Positions 3,939 through 5,528 of a stretch of 5,528 nucleotides of DNA are shown here, in pieces. The translations under genes were made by a program, and so were the position numbers. The notes beneath the pieces are model-generated. The model did not search any database. It saw only the letters and a program-made list of their open reading frames with translations, and had not been told where the DNA came from. Position 1 is the first letter of the stretch, and every line of letters begins with the position of its first letter. The stretch comes from Hyphomicrobiales bacterium (GTDB lineage: Bacteria > Pseudomonadota > Alphaproteobacteria > Rhizobiales > Beijerinckiaceae): assembly GCA_028290125.1 (NCBI GenBank), contig JAQGKM010000355.1:1-5528 (forward strand), given 5' to 3'.

Positions 3939-5528
3939 ATGATCTCATTGTGGCTTATTATTCTGGGTGGCCTTCTGTCCATTGTGTATGGCGCCGTCAC
4001 GATCCAGAAACTCATGCAGGCTGACGCCGGCTCAGCGCGCATGCAGGAGATCGCGGCCGCGATCGCCGAAGGCGCGCAGGCCTATTTGCGTCGCCAATAC
4101 CTGACCATTGCGATTGTCGGCGTCGTCATTCTCGCCCTCATCTGGTTCCTGCTCGGCGGCCTCGTGGCCATCGGCTTCGTCATCGGCGCGGTGCTCTCGG
4201 GCCTCGCGGGCTTCATCGGCATGAACGTGTCGGTGCGCGCCAATGTCCGCACCGCGCAGGCGGCTTCGGTGTCGCTGGCGTCCGGTCTCGACATTTCCTT
4301 CAAGGCGGGCGCGGTCACCGGCATGCTGGTCGCCGGCCTCGCGCTGCTCGGCGTCGCGGTCTACTTCACCTATCTGGTGACGGGGCTCGGCCTGGCGCCC
4401 TCCAACCGCACCGTCATCGACTCGCTGGTCGCGCTGGGCTTCGGCGCTTCGCTGATCTCGATCTTCGCGCGCCTCGGCGGCGGCATCTTCACCAAGGGCG
4501 CTGACGTCGGCGCCGACCTCGTCGGCAAGGTTGAAGCCGGCATTCCGGAAGACGATCCGCGCAACCCGGCGACCATCGCCGACAACGTCGGCGACAATGT
4601 CGGCGACTGCGCCGGCATGGCGGCGGACCTGTTCGAGACCTATGCGGTGACGATCGTCGCCACCATGGTGCTCGGCTCGATCTTCTTCGCCAAGGAGGCG
4701 GGGCTGGTGTGGTCCTCGATGATCTATCCGCTCGCCATCTGCGCGACGTGCATCGTGACGTCGATCATCGGCACCTACTTCGTGAAGCTCGGCGCCAACA
4801 ATTCGATCATGGGTGCGCTCTACAAGGGCCTCATCGCCGCGGGCGTGCTGTCGATCGGTGGCCTCGCCATCGCGACGCAGTTCATCACCGGCTGGGGCGT
4901 GTTCGGCACGACCTCGACCGGCACGGTGGTCACCGGCTCGGCGCTGTTCATGTGCGGCATCGTCGGGCTGATCGTGACCGGGCTCATCGTCTGGATCACG
5001 GAATACTACACCGGAACGGGCAAGCGTCCGGTTGTGTCGATCGCGCAATCGTCCGTCACCGGGCATGGCACCAACGTCATCCAGGGCCTTGCGGTCTCGC
5101 TGGAATCGACGGCGCTGCCCGCCATGGTGATCGTCGGCGGCATCATCTCGACCTTTCAGCTCGCGGGCCTCTACGGCACGGCGATCGCGGTGACGACCAT
5201 GCTGGGTCTCGCCGGCATCATCGTGGCGCTCGACGCTTTCGGGCCGGTGACCGACAATGCCGGCGGCATCGCCGAAATGGCCGGGCTGCCGAAGGAAGTC
5301 CGTCACTCGACGGATGCGCTCGACGCGGTGGGCAACACCACCAAGGCGGTCACCAAGGGCTACGCCATCGGGTCTGCTGGCCTCGGCGCGCTGGTTTTGT
5401 TCGCCGCCTACACCAACGACCTGCAGGCCTTCATCAATGAAGGGCGTCCCTACTTCAAGGACATCGGCGTGGTCTCGTTCGACCTGTCGAATCCTTACGG
5501 GGTGGCGGGCCTGATCTTCGGCGGCCTC
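3939..5528 (+). CDS. hppA: Membrane-bound proton-translocating pyrophosphatase, K+-independent type (cut by right window edge)
   Basis: HppA is an integral inner-membrane pump that hydrolyses pyrophosphate and moves protons out of the cytoplasm. The frame is open from the ATG to the window end, 530 codons; family members in bacteria run to about 700, so roughly the last quarter is missing. The start is set by GGGGAG at 3929-3934 and a typical first membrane helix (LWLIILGGLLSIVYGAV, 4-20). Pyrophosphate and Mg2+ site motifs are present: FTKGADVGADLVGKVE (184-199), EDDPRNPATIADNVGDNVGD (204-223), AGMAADLFE (225-233) and FGPVTDNAGGIAEM (434-447). Many hydrophobic helices lie between them. The subtype determinant reads GNTTKAVT (465-472): Lys469 and Thr472 replace the Ala and Gly of K+-dependent enzymes, which marks a K+-independent proton pump as in most alphaproteobacteria. 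It is divergent from thiM. Confidence 0.97.
   Translation, partial: MISLWLIILGGLLSIVYGAVTIQKLMQADAGSARMQEIAAAIAEGAQAYLRRQYLTIAIVGVVILALIWFLLGGLVAIGFVIGAVLSGLAGFIGMNVSVRANVRTAQAASVSLASGLDISFKAGAVTGMLVAGLALLGVAVYFTYLVTGLGLAPSNRTVIDSLVALGFGASLISIFARLGGGIFTKGADVGADLVGKVEAGIPEDDPRNPATIADNVGDNVGDCAGMAADLFETYAVTIVATMVLGSIFFAKEAGLVWSSMIYPLAICATCIVTSIIGTYFVKLGANNSIMGALYKGLIAAGVLSIGGLAIATQFITGWGVFGTTSTGTVVTGSALFMCGIVGLIVTGLIVWITEYYTGTGKRPVVSIAQSSVTGHGTNVIQGLAVSLESTALPAMVIVGGIISTFQLAGLYGTAIAVTTMLGLAGIIVALDAFGPVTDNAGGIAEMAGLPKEVRHSTDALDAVGNTTKAVTKGYAIGSAGLGALVLFAAYTNDLQAFINEGRPYFKDIGVVSFDLSNPYGVAGLIFGGL

Noticed and set aside
4032..5306. Long minus-strand open frame (424 codons) opposite hppA
   Set aside because: The plus strand encodes clear HppA motifs throughout. 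The antisense translation is a low-complexity Arg/Asp/His/Ala mix typical of shadows of GC-rich membrane genes.

Overview
The window is GC-rich, densely coded chromosomal DNA. Codon choice, the protein families and the short palindromic repeats between genes suggest an alphaproteobacterium of the Hyphomicrobiales (Bradyrhizobium/Rhodopseudomonas/Methylobacterium-like). This placement is inferred from protein sequence character; no rRNA or other phylogenetic marker is present.

Layout. (1) 1-838, plus: the 3' part of thiL, thiamine-monophosphate kinase, cut by the left edge. It carries an in-frame insert of about 23 codons with the symmetry of a palindromic intergenic repeat. (2) 928-1623, plus: a cysteine amidohydrolase of the isochorismatase superfamily, closest in motif layout to N-carbamoylsarcosine amidohydrolase and maleamate amidohydrolase. 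(3) 1630-1662: a strong hairpin between convergent genes. (4) 1673-2074, minus: a 133-residue protein of unknown function that appears to be an internal duplication with a 58-residue period. (5) 2075-2251: a divergent intergenic region with a 14-bp tandem repeat. (6) 2252-2842, plus: a carboxymuconolactone decarboxylase/AhpD-fold protein. (7) 2843-2876: a short convergent gap with a hairpin. (8) 2877-3716, minus: thiM, hydroxyethylthiazole kinase. (9) 3717-3938: a divergent intergenic region with several small hairpins. (10) 3939 to the right edge, plus: the first 530 codons of hppA, a membrane proton-pumping pyrophosphatase with the K+-independent signature.

How they fit together. ThiL makes thiamine diphosphate from thiamine monophosphate, and ThiM salvages the thiazole moiety, so two steps of thiamine metabolism flank the locus, though on opposite strands and not in one operon. 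HppA hydrolyses pyrophosphate from biosynthesis and pumps protons. From memory, thiL and hppA are often near neighbours in this order. The amidohydrolase, the duplicated small protein, the CMD-family protein and thiM would then be an accessory block between two conserved genes. No mobile element, CRISPR array, tRNA or rRNA was seen. I do not see a clearly new multi-gene system. The most unusual items are the repeat-like insert inside thiL and the duplicated unknown protein.
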